The position numbers were made by a program, and so were the translations under genes. Shown piece by piece: positions 40,157 to 40,181 of a DNA stretch of 40,181 bases. The stretch's first letter is position 1. Every line of letters starts with the position of its first letter. The DNA is taken from NCBI RefSeq assembly GCF_008364825.1, contig NZ_VTTO01000032.1, positions 1-40,181 of the forward strand, read 5' to 3'. Under the pieces are notes generated by a model, which did no database searches, was not told the origin of the DNA, and saw only the letters and a program-made list of their open reading frames with translations. The stretch is from Azospirillum sp. B21 (GTDB taxonomy: Bacteria > Pseudomonadota > Alphaproteobacteria > Azospirillales > Azospirillaceae).

Positions 40157-40181
40157 AGGTCAGGCTTAGGCTTGACGGTGT

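Noticed and set aside
1..40181. CRISPR arrays, phage genes, replication origins
   Set aside because: No regularly spaced 25-40-nt direct repeats, no phage structural or integrase genes, and no DnaA-box cluster or rep gene were seen.

Overview
The window looks like chromosome or chromid DNA of an Azospirillum-like alphaproteobacterium (order Rhodospirillales). It has a very high G+C content, compact operons with 4-nt ATGA overlaps, an alphaproteobacterial-type RpoZ, and a rhizobium-style dctABD system under sigma-54 control. Genus is inferred from protein and codon style only. The left edge carries the last ~50 nt of a 5S rRNA and a strong terminator, so an rRNA operon ends here.

Layout. 1-8950: 5S rRNA end, an SLC13-type permease, a small CBS-pair protein, then a minus-strand signalling operon (large GAF/PAS hybrid histidine kinase, stand-alone receiver, TerB/DUF533-like protein), followed by rpoZ and an unknown membrane protein on the plus strand. 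8951-28740: a formate-to-hydrogen island. It holds hypA-hypC-hupE (nickel supply and maturation), fdhD (Mo-cofactor sulfuration), a formate channel (focA-like), the complete eleven-gene hyfABCDEFGHIJ-hycI operon for a Hyd-4-type membrane [NiFe] hydrogenase, then divergently hydN-fdhF and a shortened hypA paralogue, and a LysR-type regulator. 28741-29979: an unknown protein and a small-alarmone-hydrolase-like HD protein. 29995-34516: dctA-dctB-dctD (C4-dicarboxylate uptake and its two-component control) with a textbook sigma-54 promoter and two inverted-repeat enhancer sites. 34997-40035: a DUF1428 protein divergent from an HxlR regulator, a large ornithine/arginine/lysine decarboxylase, a PAT-like acetyltransferase and a YiiM-like MOSC protein.

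How it fits together. Formate enters or leaves through the FNT channel, FdhF oxidises it, and electrons pass through HydN/HyfA/HyfH to HyfG-HyfI, which makes H2; HyfB-HyfF form the proton- or ion-pumping arm. FdhD, HypA, HypC, HupE, HyfJ and HycI serve cofactor loading and maturation. hypB, hypD, hypE, hypF and any FhlA-like sigma-54 activator are absent from the window.

Most notable: (1) an 80-residue HypA paralogue after fdhF that keeps the nickel-binding N-terminus but lacks precisely the zinc domain; (2) an array of CGATAA/TATCG half-sites with identical 14/21-nt spacing in front of hypA and hyfA, and a looser version before hydN, pointing to one shared regulator, possibly the LysR protein; (3) FdhF with Cys140 where the E. 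coli enzyme has selenocysteine.
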